Assembly (NCBI RefSeq): GCF_017357105.1
Contig: NZ_CP100395.1
Span: 1 to 64,000 of the forward strand
Reading direction: 5' to 3'
Source: Natronosalvus caseinilyticus
Lineage (GTDB): Archaea; Halobacteriota; Halobacteria; Halobacteriales; Natrialbaceae
Length of the DNA: 64,000 nucleotides
In this document: one piece after another, positions 35,371 to 43,769 of the stretch
How positions within the stretch are numbered: position 1 is the stretch's first letter
Layout of the letters: each line of letters begins with the position of its first letter
The notes under the pieces: generated by a model
The model's database searches: none
The model's input: the letters and a program-made list of their open reading frames with translations, nothing else
Told to the model about the DNA's origin: nothing
Position numbers and translations under genes: made by a program

Positions 35371-35376
35371 GTGGGG
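35334..35376 (+). ncRNA. Putative 3' end of omega RNA / right-end hairpin
   Basis: CCCCACC ... GGTGGGG stem with a 29-nt apical region inside the tnpB 3' end. In IS200/IS605 TnpB elements the guide RNA overlaps this end and its guide is the flanking DNA. The expected guide is thus the first bases after about 35384, inside the 3' end of the orc1/cdc6 gene. The stem is seen; the RNA itself is inferred from the family. Confidence 0.45.
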
Positions 35377-35380
35377 TAGT

Positions 35381-36652
35381 TCACATCAGTCGCTTCGCAG
35401 ACGCAATTTCAACTAGGTCCTCAACGACATCATCAATGCGGTCGTCTTCACCGAGGATATCGAGAGTAGCTTCGAGATCTGTTTTCAGCTCGAACCGGTA
35501 GTGAGACCCACCCTGAATACCCGTGTTTCGAGTTTCAGCGAGGAGGAATCCCTGCATTCCGAGACTTTGGAGATGGTCACGGACGCGACGCTCAACGAGT
35601 TGATTCCCATCTAGCCGGTCGACGATTGATTTGTACTTCTGGAATACTTGGCGCGTCCGGGCCGGCGTCTCTTCGTCAATCTCGAGTGCCACGACAGAGA
35701 GAAGGGCGAACTGATCCTGTGTCGTCAGACTTCGCATCCCTTCCTCAATTCGTTTCCGTTCGAGGATATCGCGAGCTTCGCGTACGTGTTGTTCAACTAC
35801 GCCCTCATCATCACGGTTGAGCGCTAATTCGCCCGCTTTATACAAGAGACGAATTGCCTGTCGAGCGCTGCCTTCGTCTTGGGCAGCGAATGCTGAACAC
35901 AACGGAATAACCTCGCCATCGAGAACACCATCAACGAAAGCACGTTCCGCACGCCGCTCCAGAATTGTCGTCAACTGATTGGCGTTGTACGGAGCAAATT
36001 CGATTTCAGAATCGTAGAGGGAGTCTTTGACCTTCGGCGAAAGATTATCACGGAATTGGAGATTGTTGCTAATCCCGATCACACTCACCCATTGATCCTC
36101 GATGTGGCCGTTTTTCCGCGCTCTCGGGAGCTCATACAGGAGTTCGTCGTTACTTCCGATTGCATCGATCTCGTCGATGACGATGATGACGGTGTCTTCG
36201 AGATTGCTGATTTCTTGATAGAGGAGGTCGAACATCGATTGTTGGTCGATACCACTCGGCTTCTTCGTCCCCCCACGGATCTCCTTGATGAGATGCGCAC
36301 AGAGTTGATAGCTCGTTGTTTGATTGTTCGCGCTCGTCTTGATGACACTTAGATTGAGTTCATCACTACTGTCGGCGTACTCTTGGAGCAACTCGATTTC
36401 GTGGTCGATAGCAACGGTTTTTCCTTGGCCGGTTTTCCCGTAGAGAAATAGATTGTGTGCGTTCACCCCTCTTGTTGCGGGGGCGAGTGCGTTCCTAATC
36501 TCCTCGAGCTCAGGTTCTCTCTCGGGGAGCTTCTCAGGTTGCCAATCTTCTTTCAAGACACTTTCATCGGCGAAGATCTCAATCGACGTGCCGTAGGGAT
36601 TGCTGTCAAGTGTCTTGTAGGGATTCTCTGAGTTCGTTTCATCACCGGCCAT
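35381..36652 (-). CDS. Orc1/Cdc6 replication initiator (copy 1)
   Basis: About 423 residues from ATG 36652 (MAGDETNSENPYKTLDSNPY), preferred because the ORF extension upstream is only five residues. Walker A LYGKTGQGKTVAIDHEIE and Walker B IIVIDEIDAIGSNDE are intact, with sensor GISNNLQFRDNLSPKV and a C-terminal winged helix (TTQDQFALLSVVALEIDEET, LGMQGFLLAETRNTGIQGGS). It would bind the repeats in the adjacent 500-nt intergenic region and load the replicative helicase. Its stop codon sits at the right end of the TnpB element, so the last codons may have been altered by that insertion. Confidence 0.9.
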   Translation of the reverse strand: MAGDETNSENPYKTLDSNPYGTSIEIFADESVLKEDWQPEKLPEREPELEEIRNALAPATRGVNAHNLFLYGKTGQGKTVAIDHEIELLQEYADSSDELNLSVIKTSANNQTTSYQLCAHLIKEIRGGTKKPSGIDQQSMFDLLYQEISNLEDTVIIVIDEIDAIGSNDELLYELPRARKNGHIEDQWVSVIGISNNLQFRDNLSPKVKDSLYDSEIEFAPYNANQLTTILERRAERAFVDGVLDGEVIPLCSAFAAQDEGSARQAIRLLYKAGELALNRDDEGVVEQHVREARDILERKRIEEGMRSLTTQDQFALLSVVALEIDEETPARTRQVFQKYKSIVDRLDGNQLVERRVRDHLQSLGMQGFLLAETRNTGIQGGSHYRFELKTDLEATLDILGEDDRIDDVVEDLVEIASAKRLM

Positions 36653-37155
36653 GTTATGCGACACCAATAGTATGGAAGTCTAATAAAACCCCCTTGTCCG
36701 GAGCGTCCAGTGTGTCCGCATAGCCGGATTGGTTTATACCCCCTCCCCCCACTGCGTCCGCATAATGGCGGACCAAGAAACCGCTCCCTCGCAGAGATCC
36801 GGCAAAAGACTTAGACTAAGGAAAGAACTAAATGCTCCGGGGGATACTTGGACCGTAGTAGTTAGTTTCTTGTGAATGGATGAGTCACATCTAGTGAGAA
36901 ACCGACGCAAGACAGAGCGTCTGACGCTCTTGCGGCCTAATTATGCGGACGTGGTGGGGGGTGATGAAACGTCGTCTCAAACATCTCCGAGTGATTTATG
37001 CGGACATGGTGGGGGGCGAGGGCTCTTTTTCTTCTATATCTGTAACTGCTCTTCGGGGAATTATGCGGACATAGGGGGGTGTCCCCCTGTATCGATATGT
37101 CGGTACAAATCCTCCAGCTTGTTTGGAAGAGAGTGGAACCCCTTCCGATGACTGG
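36653..37155. other. Replication origin with origin recognition boxes
   Basis: Three direct repeats of the form TTATGCGGACNTGGTGGGGG start at 36941, 36996 and 37061 (the last is shorter, TTATGCGGACATAGGGGGG). One full inverted copy lies at 36744-36766 (CCCCCCACTGCGTCCGCATA) and a weak one near 36711. Inverted boxes with G-runs bracketing a spacer of about 170 nt, beside an orc1/cdc6 gene, match the plan of archaeal origins. The spacer 36767-36940 is only moderately AT-rich, but holds runs such as GGAAAGAACTAAATG that could unwind. Confidence 0.8.
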
Positions 37156-39321
37156 TCATTTAGACTTAGCACCTGCGAACTCTGTCAGATCCAACTCCTG
37201 TGTCTCGGCGAGTTCCCGCCGAATATCTGTTCGATCCCACCCGAGCGGGGAGAGAATGCTTTCAACAGCACGGATGAGCTGGGTTTCGTAGTACGACGAG
37301 TCGTACGCATCGAACTCTTCGTGGGCGAGGGCGACACGCTCCCGCGAGGTTTTCTCGTCGTTGACGACTACATACTTGATATCTTGGCCAGGATAAACTG
37401 CGAGATCCTGGTCGCGAGCACGCTTCAGGGCCGCGACGTTCTGGGTGTTCTGTGTATAGCCCTCAAGGGGTTTGGAGACTCGGTTCCGCTCGACGAGCTG
37501 CTCCATCGGCACCCCACCCCCATGGAGTGTTTTGATTGCCCGTTTGAGGCAACCAAGGACGGCTCTTGGGGATCGAGTTGCGTCGAGCCGTTCGAGACAC
37601 TCCCGCTGGACCTTCTCGATGAACGACGGTGTCGACCGCTGTCGGGATTCAATGCCACGGATTTTGAACTCGTCTTCGCCAGCGACCTTTCCGAAATACT
37701 TCGTCAACGCACCGGCGTCACTCTCGCGTTGGGGCACGAACGCCACCCAATCGTAGTGGGCTTCGTACTCGAGACGAATGTCGACTGCTTCGGTGATCTC
37801 GGTCGCAAGCGCGTCTATATTCTCTCGCTGATCGTCGTCGACGTCCGGATCCGGTGTCACCCAAATCGAATCGACAATGCCGTGGACGACACGCCAGCCA
37901 CCAGCTTCGAGGCGTTGCTTCGCCGTCAACAGAATTTCGCGAGCGAATGCGTTGATCGCCTCATGACACTCAATTCTCCCATATTTCGCATTGTTAAATC
38001 CTTGGTACCCGAAGCAGGCGACGAGTATCCATTTCAGGGCTCCCGACCGCCCTTCGAGTTCTTCGAGGCGTTCCTCGCCAGGGTCGTCCCGTTCTTGTTC
38101 GCGACGGATCGCGGCCTTGATCTCCTCACGCGCATCGATAATCGGCTGGAGGACATCGACGAGGTAGCTGCGTTCGTCACAGATCGAATAGCCGAGGCCG
38201 GGAACATCGTCGCGGCCGCGATGGCACTCACACCGGATCACGTCGGGTGACACGTTCCGCGTGCAGATGATATTCGGGTACAAGGATGAGAAGTCGAGTT
38301 CATGGACATCCTCGTGGAGTCCGACCTCCGGCGCGAAGATGAACCCACCACGGTCAGCGTCGTGGAGCATCCCCATCGATTTGTACGCCTCGTGCCGCCA
38401 GGAGTTCCACGGAACGAGGACTTTTCGCTCGTGGGCTTCGCAGACCTGGATAGCTGTGAGAACGTTGCCAATTGACGCCCAGGCTGCCTCCTGAATCGGT
38501 TTGCGTGACCGCGAGACGAGGTCGAGGACGCCATCAATATTGGTCTCGCCGAAAAAGAAGGTGTTACTCTCGTCGATGATTGCTCGCCCAGGCACGTTGT
38601 ATCGCGCCGGGGAGTGCCCGACCCGTCCGTAGCTTGCGTAGGTCGATCGACTCGCGAGTTGCTGGTAATCGACGCCACCCCATCGACTCAGCGAGAAGTC
38701 GTCGACGCCGGCGCTGGTAGCCATCCCGTACAGGGTCGGAATGATCTGGCTCGTCGAGCAGACGAGGACATCCGGGTCGTGTTGCTCGAGCGCCGCCTGG
38801 ACTGCCGTCAGGATGTCTGCTGGCGGGCCTGTAACCGTATCGCCGCCGACGGACAGTTCAGTGTACACGTCGCCACTCGTCTCCGTTATCGGGACGCTGA
38901 GTCGGAGTGTGGAGAGGTCGCTCGCCGGCAACGGGTTTACCTCGTTCTCGAGACAGTACCTGAACTCTCGTGAAAGGTCGACGTTGAAGCAGGCGAGATC
39001 CCCAACCGGATAGTCGGACAACTGGCGTGCCTGCCGGGCGAGGGTCGTCACGCGGTCAATGTGACCGACGTCGACGGCGAGAACGTCCTCCTCGTCGCGA
39101 CGGAAGCCGGTCCGCCGGGAGACTACCTCGGTCGCGACAACATCCGGGTGACGCTCGTAGACCGTTCGAAGGTTCGTGAGGTCGATATCTACATCGGGTG
39201 AGCGTGGGGCTACATAGAAACGCGGTGTGTAGTCGTCACGTTCGGTTACGACGGCACCGTTGGCTACTGATTCCCATTCAAGGATGCGGCCGTCATCGAG
39301 GTAGTCGATTGTGAACGGCAT
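37156..39321 (-). CDS. Family B DNA polymerase, variant type without proofreading motifs
   Basis: 721 residues from ATG 39321 (MPFTIDYLDDGRILEWESVA). Longer frames overlap the next gene. Palm motifs are clear: motif A DFSSLYPNIICTRN near residue 343, motif B KWILVACFGYQGFNNAKYG near 437, and motif C GGWRVVHGIVDSIWV near 479. Motif C has GIVDS instead of the usual DTDS, keeping only the second Asp. The exonuclease region lacks the DxE motif. Length is short for replicative PolB. Such polymerases sit with a small protein and a RecA-like gene in haloarchaeal plasmids; repair or translesion synthesis is plausible. Located beside the origin. Confidence 0.88.
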   Translation of the reverse strand: MPFTIDYLDDGRILEWESVANGAVVTERDDYTPRFYVAPRSPDVDIDLTNLRTVYERHPDVVATEVVSRRTGFRRDEEDVLAVDVGHIDRVTTLARQARQLSDYPVGDLACFNVDLSREFRYCLENEVNPLPASDLSTLRLSVPITETSGDVYTELSVGGDTVTGPPADILTAVQAALEQHDPDVLVCSTSQIIPTLYGMATSAGVDDFSLSRWGGVDYQQLASRSTYASYGRVGHSPARYNVPGRAIIDESNTFFFGETNIDGVLDLVSRSRKPIQEAAWASIGNVLTAIQVCEAHERKVLVPWNSWRHEAYKSMGMLHDADRGGFIFAPEVGLHEDVHELDFSSLYPNIICTRNVSPDVIRCECHRGRDDVPGLGYSICDERSYLVDVLQPIIDAREEIKAAIRREQERDDPGEERLEELEGRSGALKWILVACFGYQGFNNAKYGRIECHEAINAFAREILLTAKQRLEAGGWRVVHGIVDSIWVTPDPDVDDDQRENIDALATEITEAVDIRLEYEAHYDWVAFVPQRESDAGALTKYFGKVAGEDEFKIRGIESRQRSTPSFIEKVQRECLERLDATRSPRAVLGCLKRAIKTLHGGGVPMEQLVERNRVSKPLEGYTQNTQNVAALKRARDQDLAVYPGQDIKYVVVNDEKTSRERVALAHEEFDAYDSSYYETQLIRAVESILSPLGWDRTDIRRELAETQELDLTEFAGAKSK

Positions 39322-39323
39322 GG

Positions 39324-39629
39324 CTACTCGTTTCCATCGCGCGGGTCGACCTCCGGGTCGTATTCGGCTTCGCGCGCTTCCTCGAGATCGTCGAGGCGAT
39401 CTTCGAGGCTGTCGAGTCGCGCTTCCTGTTCGAGATCGATGCTGAGGAGCGCCGGCATGAACGGGTTCTGGTGGTTCAAAAGCCCACTCGCGTCGGCGTG
39501 CTCGCGGGCGTAGGTGAACAGCTGATCGAACCGTGGTTGGTCGCGACGACGAAGCGCGCGACGGAAGTCCGACCAACGGTCCTCGATGACTCGTAGTGCG
39601 TCCCGGTACGTCGGATTGGTCCGCCCCAT
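39324..39629 (-). CDS. Small protein conserved beside the polymerase gene, DUF8156-like
   Basis: 101 residues from ATG 39629 (MGRTNPTYRDALRVIEDRWS). Helical throughout: RRALRRRDQPRFDQLFTYAR, LNHQNPFMPALLSIDLEQEA and an acidic coiled tail (LDSLEDRLDDLEEAREAEYD). It lies between the polymerase and the RecA-like gene with gaps of 2 nt, so it is probably a subunit or regulator of the polymerase. No catalytic motif. Confidence 0.7.
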   Translation of the reverse strand: MGRTNPTYRDALRVIEDRWSDFRRALRRRDQPRFDQLFTYAREHADASGLLNHQNPFMPALLSIDLEQEARLDSLEDRLDDLEEAREAEYDPEVDPRDGNE

Positions 39630-39631
39630 CG

Positions 39632-40600
39632 CTATCGCCCTCCAGCACCGACAGTACCAGTCCACGCATCGAGGAGTGGGTTTGCGGTGAGCGATGCGAT
39701 CGATCCGTCGGCAATCACACCCAGCCCGATGTCATCAGTGGCATCAGTCGGGGACGGGGGTGCAGCTGGTTCCAGCCCGACCTGTTTCGCACGAGCACCG
39801 AGCAGCTGCCGCCAGTAGGCAAACGTCGTCTGGTAGTACGCACCGCCGTCGACGGGATAGATGAGCGTTTCGAACTCGTCACCGACGAACCGTGGCCCCA
39901 TCTGCGTTTGCTCACACTCTAAGTGGTGCTCAGCTGCCGTTGCGACAGATGCCGTGAACTCATCGGGCTTGGTTCGGGTAACGAGAATAGGGACGTCGTA
40001 TCCCTCGGCGTAGGTAGCGAGTCGTGCGAGCGTACGCGCTTGGAGTGTCGCTGCATGGGTTTCTCCAAGCGTATCGTCGGCACGGTACTGCGCGTCGACG
40101 GCTGGAGCGACGATGAGTGAAGGGGTGTACCGAGTTGGTTCATCGTCGCGTCCAGGTGACCGGGAATTCGTCGCGCCGGCGTCTGTGGTCGTGGTCTGTC
40201 GGACGTACTGATTTACTGCCTTTGGGAGATCGCAGACCGCTCCATAATGCTGATAGGCAGTGAAGCCCCGCGCAACGTGGATACGGTCGAGCAGTCGTTG
40301 GCTGGGCGATATCTGCGCGAGGGCGGTTGTCGTTGCGTGACCGTTAGCATCAACCCAGAATGCGGGTCCGTCGTGCATGAGCAAGTGATCGAGGACGAGG
40401 GACTGGAGTATCGGGACCCCACGGCCACCGTCGATATCCAGGAGTGTGATGCCGTCGTCGAGCGAGGGAAGCAGGATGTTCTCGTCCCCTGGATCAGCTT
40501 TGTCGACGAGATTCTGATTCCGATCTGCCCCCCGTGATGGCCGATTTACCGCCAACTGCTTCGACGACGTGTTCGACGTCGGCGTGGAATCTTCGAACAT
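39632..40600 (-). CDS. RecA/RadB-like protein of the polymerase operon
   Basis: About 322 residues from ATG 40600 (MFEDSTPTSNTSSKQLAVNR); a TTG two codons earlier is also possible. The middle has a RecA-like strand order: GITLLDIDGGRGVPILQSLV, FWVDANGHATTTALAQISPS, TPSLIVAPAVDAQYRADDTL and VPILVTRTKPDEFT. A true P-loop is missing (DGGRGVPIL), so ATP binding is doubtful. First gene of a three-gene operon with the small protein and the polymerase; the operon may handle damaged or foreign DNA ends. Function inferred from association. Confidence 0.6.
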   Translation of the reverse strand: MFEDSTPTSNTSSKQLAVNRPSRGADRNQNLVDKADPGDENILLPSLDDGITLLDIDGGRGVPILQSLVLDHLLMHDGPAFWVDANGHATTTALAQISPSQRLLDRIHVARGFTAYQHYGAVCDLPKAVNQYVRQTTTTDAGATNSRSPGRDDEPTRYTPSLIVAPAVDAQYRADDTLGETHAATLQARTLARLATYAEGYDVPILVTRTKPDEFTASVATAAEHHLECEQTQMGPRFVGDEFETLIYPVDGGAYYQTTFAYWRQLLGARAKQVGLEPAAPPSPTDATDDIGLGVIADGSIASLTANPLLDAWTGTVGAGGR

Positions 40601-40902
40601 GCTCAACTATATGCTAACCAACCCGATAAGCCGCGGCGTGTCGCTTCCGCGTTTCAGGAAAGAGTGTGGGCTCGGGAACTACAGCGGCGCAGTCATACGG
40701 TTTTACCGATTTGAATCACCATTTCCAGGAACGCTTCCGGAATCGTCAGATCCTATCCACATGGTTAACCAACGCCAGCGGGTTCTGGGATCATCTGTTG
40801 GTTAATCATGTCGTGTCACGATCCTCGAGAGTCACAAAGTGGTCATACTTTCTCTGCTGACCGTGACATACGTTCAAGACTGTCCCCCGCGAATCTCTGT
40901 GT
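40601..40902. other. Divergent promoter region with inverted repeat
   Basis: Holds the promoters of the polymerase operon (minus) and the SRAP gene (plus), one half-site CTAACCAAC at 40614-40622 and inverted-repeat copy 5. No gene is evident. Confidence 0.5.
40765..40805. repeat. TTAACCAACA inverted repeat, copy 5
   Basis: Arms TTAACCAACG (40765-40774, last base differs) and TGTTGGTTAA (40796-40805) with a 21-nt unrelated spacer, about 100 nt upstream of the SRAP gene. Confidence 0.8.
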
Positions 40903-41592
40903 ATGTGTGGACGAAATTCCCTTTTCGTCTCTCAGGACGACCTAGAGACCCGGTTCAATGCTGAGGTTGTCGCCGACGGCGGATACACACCACGCTACAA
41001 TATCGCTCCGGGCGATGATTTGGAAGTCATCACGAACGAGGCAGACGACGAGATCGACCGATATCACTGGGGATTGATTCCCTTCTGGTCGAATGAACCG
41101 CAAGAGGGAATCATCAACGCTCGCTCGGAGACAGCGGACGAGAAGCGTGTCTTCAAACGTGCTTGGGAATCCCGGCCCTGTCTTGTCCTTTCATCGGGGT
41201 TCTATGAGTGGAAATCGGCAAATGGTGGCCCGAAGCAGCCGTATCGGATTCATCGAGAAAACGGCCCAGTGTTTGCAATGGCCGGTCTCTGGGACGTGTG
41301 GGAGGGCGAAGCGGACACGATTACGTGTGTGACAATTCTAACGACCGAACCAAACGACCTGATGGAACCGATCCACGACCGGATGCCGGTCGTTCTGCCG
41401 GAAAGCGCTGAGACCGAATGGCTCTCTGCTGGCCCAGACGCCCGCAAGGAACTCTGTCAGCCCTATCCAGAAAATGACTTGGCGGCGTACGAGATCTCGA
41501 CACGGGTCAATAATCCCGGAAACAACGACCCCACCGTCATAGAAGCGCTCGAACACGAGCAATCCGGACTAGGAGAGTTTAGCTCCGGATAA
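40903..41592 (+). CDS. SRAP (HMCES/YedK-like) DNA abasic-site protein
   Basis: A 229-residue SOS-response-associated peptidase-family protein. It covalently binds abasic sites in single-stranded DNA through Cys2 and shields them. The catalytic residues are present: Met-Cys at the start (MCGRNSLFV), Asn in RYNIAPG, Glu in LSSGFYEWK and His in IHDRMPVVLP. Length is typical (about 220 residues). It follows inverted-repeat copy 5. In haloarchaeal mobile DNA it is frequently linked with replication or repair genes, as it is here with the polymerase operon. Confidence 0.93.
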   Translation: MCGRNSLFVSQDDLETRFNAEVVADGGYTPRYNIAPGDDLEVITNEADDEIDRYHWGLIPFWSNEPQEGIINARSETADEKRVFKRAWESRPCLVLSSGFYEWKSANGGPKQPYRIHRENGPVFAMAGLWDVWEGEADTITCVTILTTEPNDLMEPIHDRMPVVLPESAETEWLSAGPDARKELCQPYPENDLAAYEISTRVNNPGNNDPTVIEALEHEQSGLGEFSSG

Positions 41593-41778
41593 TCTCATAT
41601 GCATCTCGTGCCCAAACTCAACTATTCCAGTCGGATGGACATCCCATTCACCGACCGAGCCTGATCCACCGCTTTCGTGGACGTCATATCCTTCTCCTCG
41701 TAGAAACGCCATCGAGAGATCCTCGAAAGTATGGCCGTCAATTTTGTCGAGAGCGAACTCCAGTTGGTCCATACACAA
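41569..41778 (-). pseudogene. Remnant of a restriction endonuclease-like gene
   Basis: A 69-residue frame with the start of a Mrr/DUF-type restriction nuclease: DGHTFEDLSMAFLRGEGYDV followed by HESGGSGSVGEWDV, the region where such nucleases have a Gly-rich loop and first catalytic Asp. The rest of the nuclease domain (the conserved Glu-x-Lys) is absent, so the gene is truncated. It overlaps the SRAP 3' end by 24 nt, suggesting a deletion junction. Probably inactive. Confidence 0.5.
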
Positions 41779-41808
41779 TTGGTTGATTCTAGCTTACGAA
41801 GGCATTCG

Positions 41809-42837
41809 TCATTGAGTGGCTGATGCGGTCGTCGAATCGACGAGGGAGTATTCTCGATCTCGACTCGTACCCTCCGCCTTGAGGAGATTGTACTGCGCCA
41901 TCTTCGAGAGATACGTTCGGACGGTCCGTTTCGTCCGGGGATCATCAACCTCCTCAGTGTAGCGGTCGTGGATGTCGCTTGGCCCAAGCGGGCCGTGCTC
42001 ACGGACGATATCGTAGACGATTCGCTGGTGGGGTGTGAGCGAATCGAGGCTCTTCTGCTTAATCTGGGCCCGAGCATCGGTCGCAGCATCGAGGAGAATG
42101 TCGTCGGTAATCCGCCCGGTGTTCTCGCGATCCGCCTTACTGGCCGCCGAGCGGAGGATTCCGATGGCGAGACGGGCATCACCAGCGGCTGCGTCCGCAA
42201 TCCGGTAGAGCTGATCGTTGGTGATGACATCCTGGTCGAGGCCCCACTTCGCGCGAGCCTGCAGGATGTCGTACAGCTGCTCGTCGTGGTAGCTGTCCAT
42301 TCGGACGTGCTCGCTGGAGCGGAGCCGACTCACAAGGCGATCGTCGACGCGGCTGAACAGCTCTTGTTCCTGATTGGCGATACAGATAATCGCAAACTGG
42401 GGGAGACTGTGCAAGTCGTAGATGACGCTTGCATCCTCGAGTTGGTCGGCCTCGTCGAGGATGACGACTCTCCGAGGGCCGTCGTACTGCTGGAGTCGGT
42501 CGACCAGTTCGTCGTGGGGTGTCGACTGGCGATGAATGTCGATGGTTTCTCCGAGCCCATCGAGAATCTGGTAGAGAGTGCGGAATCTGGTGTAGTTGCG
42601 CCAGCAGTTGACGTAGGTGGCCTCGACGTCGAGCACCTCTTCTCGGAGGCGTTCTGTGACAAACTGGGAGATACAGGTTTTCCCGACGCCGCTGGGGCCG
42701 GTGACGATAGCAGTTTCGGCGGGTTCCCCGTTCGTGATCGGTTCGAGAACGGTGGAGAGGTGGTTGACCTCCTGGTCGCGATGCTCGACTTCTCTGGGAA
42801 CAAACCCGGCACGAAGGACGCGAGCATCGCGAATCAT
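41809..42837 (-). CDS. Orc1/Cdc6 initiator-like protein (copy 2)
   Basis: About 342 residues from ATG 42837 (MIRDARVLRAGFVPREVEHR), the typical start of this shorter Orc group; the extension upstream lacks homology. Walker A TGPSGVGKTCISQF and Walker B VVILDEADQLEDAS are intact; sensor 1 (IICIANQEQELFSRVDDRLV) and C-terminal winged helix (HQRIVYDIVREHGPLGPSDI, RTVRTYLSKMAQYNLL) are present. Upstream TTTCCGGAAA palindromes at 42890 and 42972 may be its autoregulatory operator or origin boxes. Some members of this group act as regulators instead of initiators. Confidence 0.88.
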   Translation of the reverse strand: MIRDARVLRAGFVPREVEHRDQEVNHLSTVLEPITNGEPAETAIVTGPSGVGKTCISQFVTERLREEVLDVEATYVNCWRNYTRFRTLYQILDGLGETIDIHRQSTPHDELVDRLQQYDGPRRVVILDEADQLEDASVIYDLHSLPQFAIICIANQEQELFSRVDDRLVSRLRSSEHVRMDSYHDEQLYDILQARAKWGLDQDVITNDQLYRIADAAAGDARLAIGILRSAASKADRENTGRITDDILLDAATDARAQIKQKSLDSLTPHQRIVYDIVREHGPLGPSDIHDRYTEEVDDPRTKRTVRTYLSKMAQYNLLKAEGTSRDREYSLVDSTTASATQ

Positions 42838-43163
42838 GCGGTAGTGACAGACTGATTTCTCGTCAAGACTTATAAGCATGACCGGGTCGTTTCCGGAAAG
42901 TAGTTAGTGTGGCTTCTGAGAGTCGTGACGACCGTACGCAGTCGAGCGGTTTCTGTCTATGAACTCGCCTGTTTCCGGAAACTTCCAGAATTATCTTCTA
43001 TTCCGACGGCTGAGAAATCGAAAACGGCTGTGAACTCACGTAGTGTGGCCTGAAGACCGCTTCTCTCGATTATTTATTCTAGCCGAATCCGTGAAACACC
43101 TTGGTACTAGTCGTGGAACCAAGACACGTGAATACTATAGGGCCGGTCACTAATCGGTACGGT
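42838..43163. promoter_or_regulatory. Promoter region with TTTCCGGAAA palindromes
   Basis: CGTTTCCGGAAAG (42888-42900) and the perfect palindrome GTTTCCGGAAAC (42971-42982), followed by CTTCCAGAA, lie upstream of orc copy 2 on the minus strand. A plausible binding site for the Orc protein or another dimeric regulator. The BREX promoter must lie near 43070-43150 (TTATTTATT at 43070-43078). Confidence 0.5.
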
Positions 43164-43769
43164 ATGTCAACCGGATCACTCAAGGAGACTCTCACAGCTG
43201 TTCAAGACGAGTTGGGATCACTCGGTGTAGAGGATGCGTTAGCGCGTGAAGTGCTCTCGTATCGACTCCTCATCGAACGATTGGGGGAAGACGGCAACAA
43301 TGATTGGTGGGACTCTATTGTATTGACCGAAACCGGACGTGACCGGCTCGAAGAGGTAACGCCCAAGACGGCAACGAGGTCTCGTATTGAACTTGCACAG
43401 CGCATCGGTCGAAAGGTGGAGCAAGAGCACGTTCCCGAAGATTCACTTTCTCTCTTCTATCTCGGGCCGACAGCCGAGTCACAGATCGACGCCGAACTCG
43501 AGAGCGTAGTAGATGAAGAGGGTTCCTTCCAGGTACTCGAATCACTCTCGAAGACGATTAAAGAGCCAGGCTGGTCTGAACGTCTCGTCAGTGACGCTGA
43601 ACCCGTTTCGTCGGCGACAGACTCGACGATACTGCTCGGCGAGGTTAACGATGAAACAGACCTGAAATCACGAAACACACTCCGTGACGTTGCTCGTCGG
43701 TGTGTACTCGCGTATGGTCAGTCGACTGCAGCCACTCTCCGAGTGCCCTACTACGCCATCGACCGATGA
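43164..43769 (+). CDS. brxE: BrxE-like protein
   Basis: 201 residues from ATG 43164 (MSTGSLKETLTAVQDELGSL), the start that removes an unrelated N-terminal tail. SYRLLIERLGEDGNNDWWDS IVLTETGR and the later TAESQIDAELESV follow the pattern RLxIxxLGExxxxxWWxS of BrxE, the first component of type 6 BREX. The stop codon overlaps the brxA start (ATGA). BrxE has no known enzymatic function. Presence beside a type 1 set is unusual. The match is from pattern memory only, so other BREX-associated families are possible. Confidence 0.6.
   Translation: MSTGSLKETLTAVQDELGSLGVEDALAREVLSYRLLIERLGEDGNNDWWDSIVLTETGRDRLEEVTPKTATRSRIELAQRIGRKVEQEHVPEDSLSLFYLGPTAESQIDAELESVVDEEGSFQVLESLSKTIKEPGWSERLVSDAEPVSSATDSTILLGEVNDETDLKSRNTLRDVARRCVLAYGQSTAATLRVPYYAIDR

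Larger units (their letters stand above)
33880..35384 (+). mobile_element. IS200/IS605-group element of IS1341 type (TnpB only)
   Basis: The element carries a small RHH gene and tnpB but no tnpA transposase. The left end holds a subterminal hairpin with arms GGCGCT (33887-33892) and AGCGCC (33944-33949). At the right end CCCCACC (35334-35340) and GGTGGGG (35370-35376) form a stem overlapping the tnpB stop. The right boundary abuts the stop codon of the convergent orc1/cdc6 gene. In this group the right-end RNA (omega RNA) guides TnpB with sequence just outside the element. Exact ends are estimated. Confidence 0.7.

Noticed and set aside
36876-37151. Open frame of 91 codons across the origin
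   Set aside because: It is made of the origin box repeats and their spacers; the protein has no plausible domain.
37123-38250. Long open frame (375 codons) opposite the polymerase gene
   Set aside because: Antisense shadow of GC-rich coding sequence; the polymerase motifs on the minus strand are unambiguous.
41968-42855. 295-codon frame opposite the second orc gene
   Set aside because: Shadow frame: acidic, Val-rich mirror of the Orc protein without motifs of its own.
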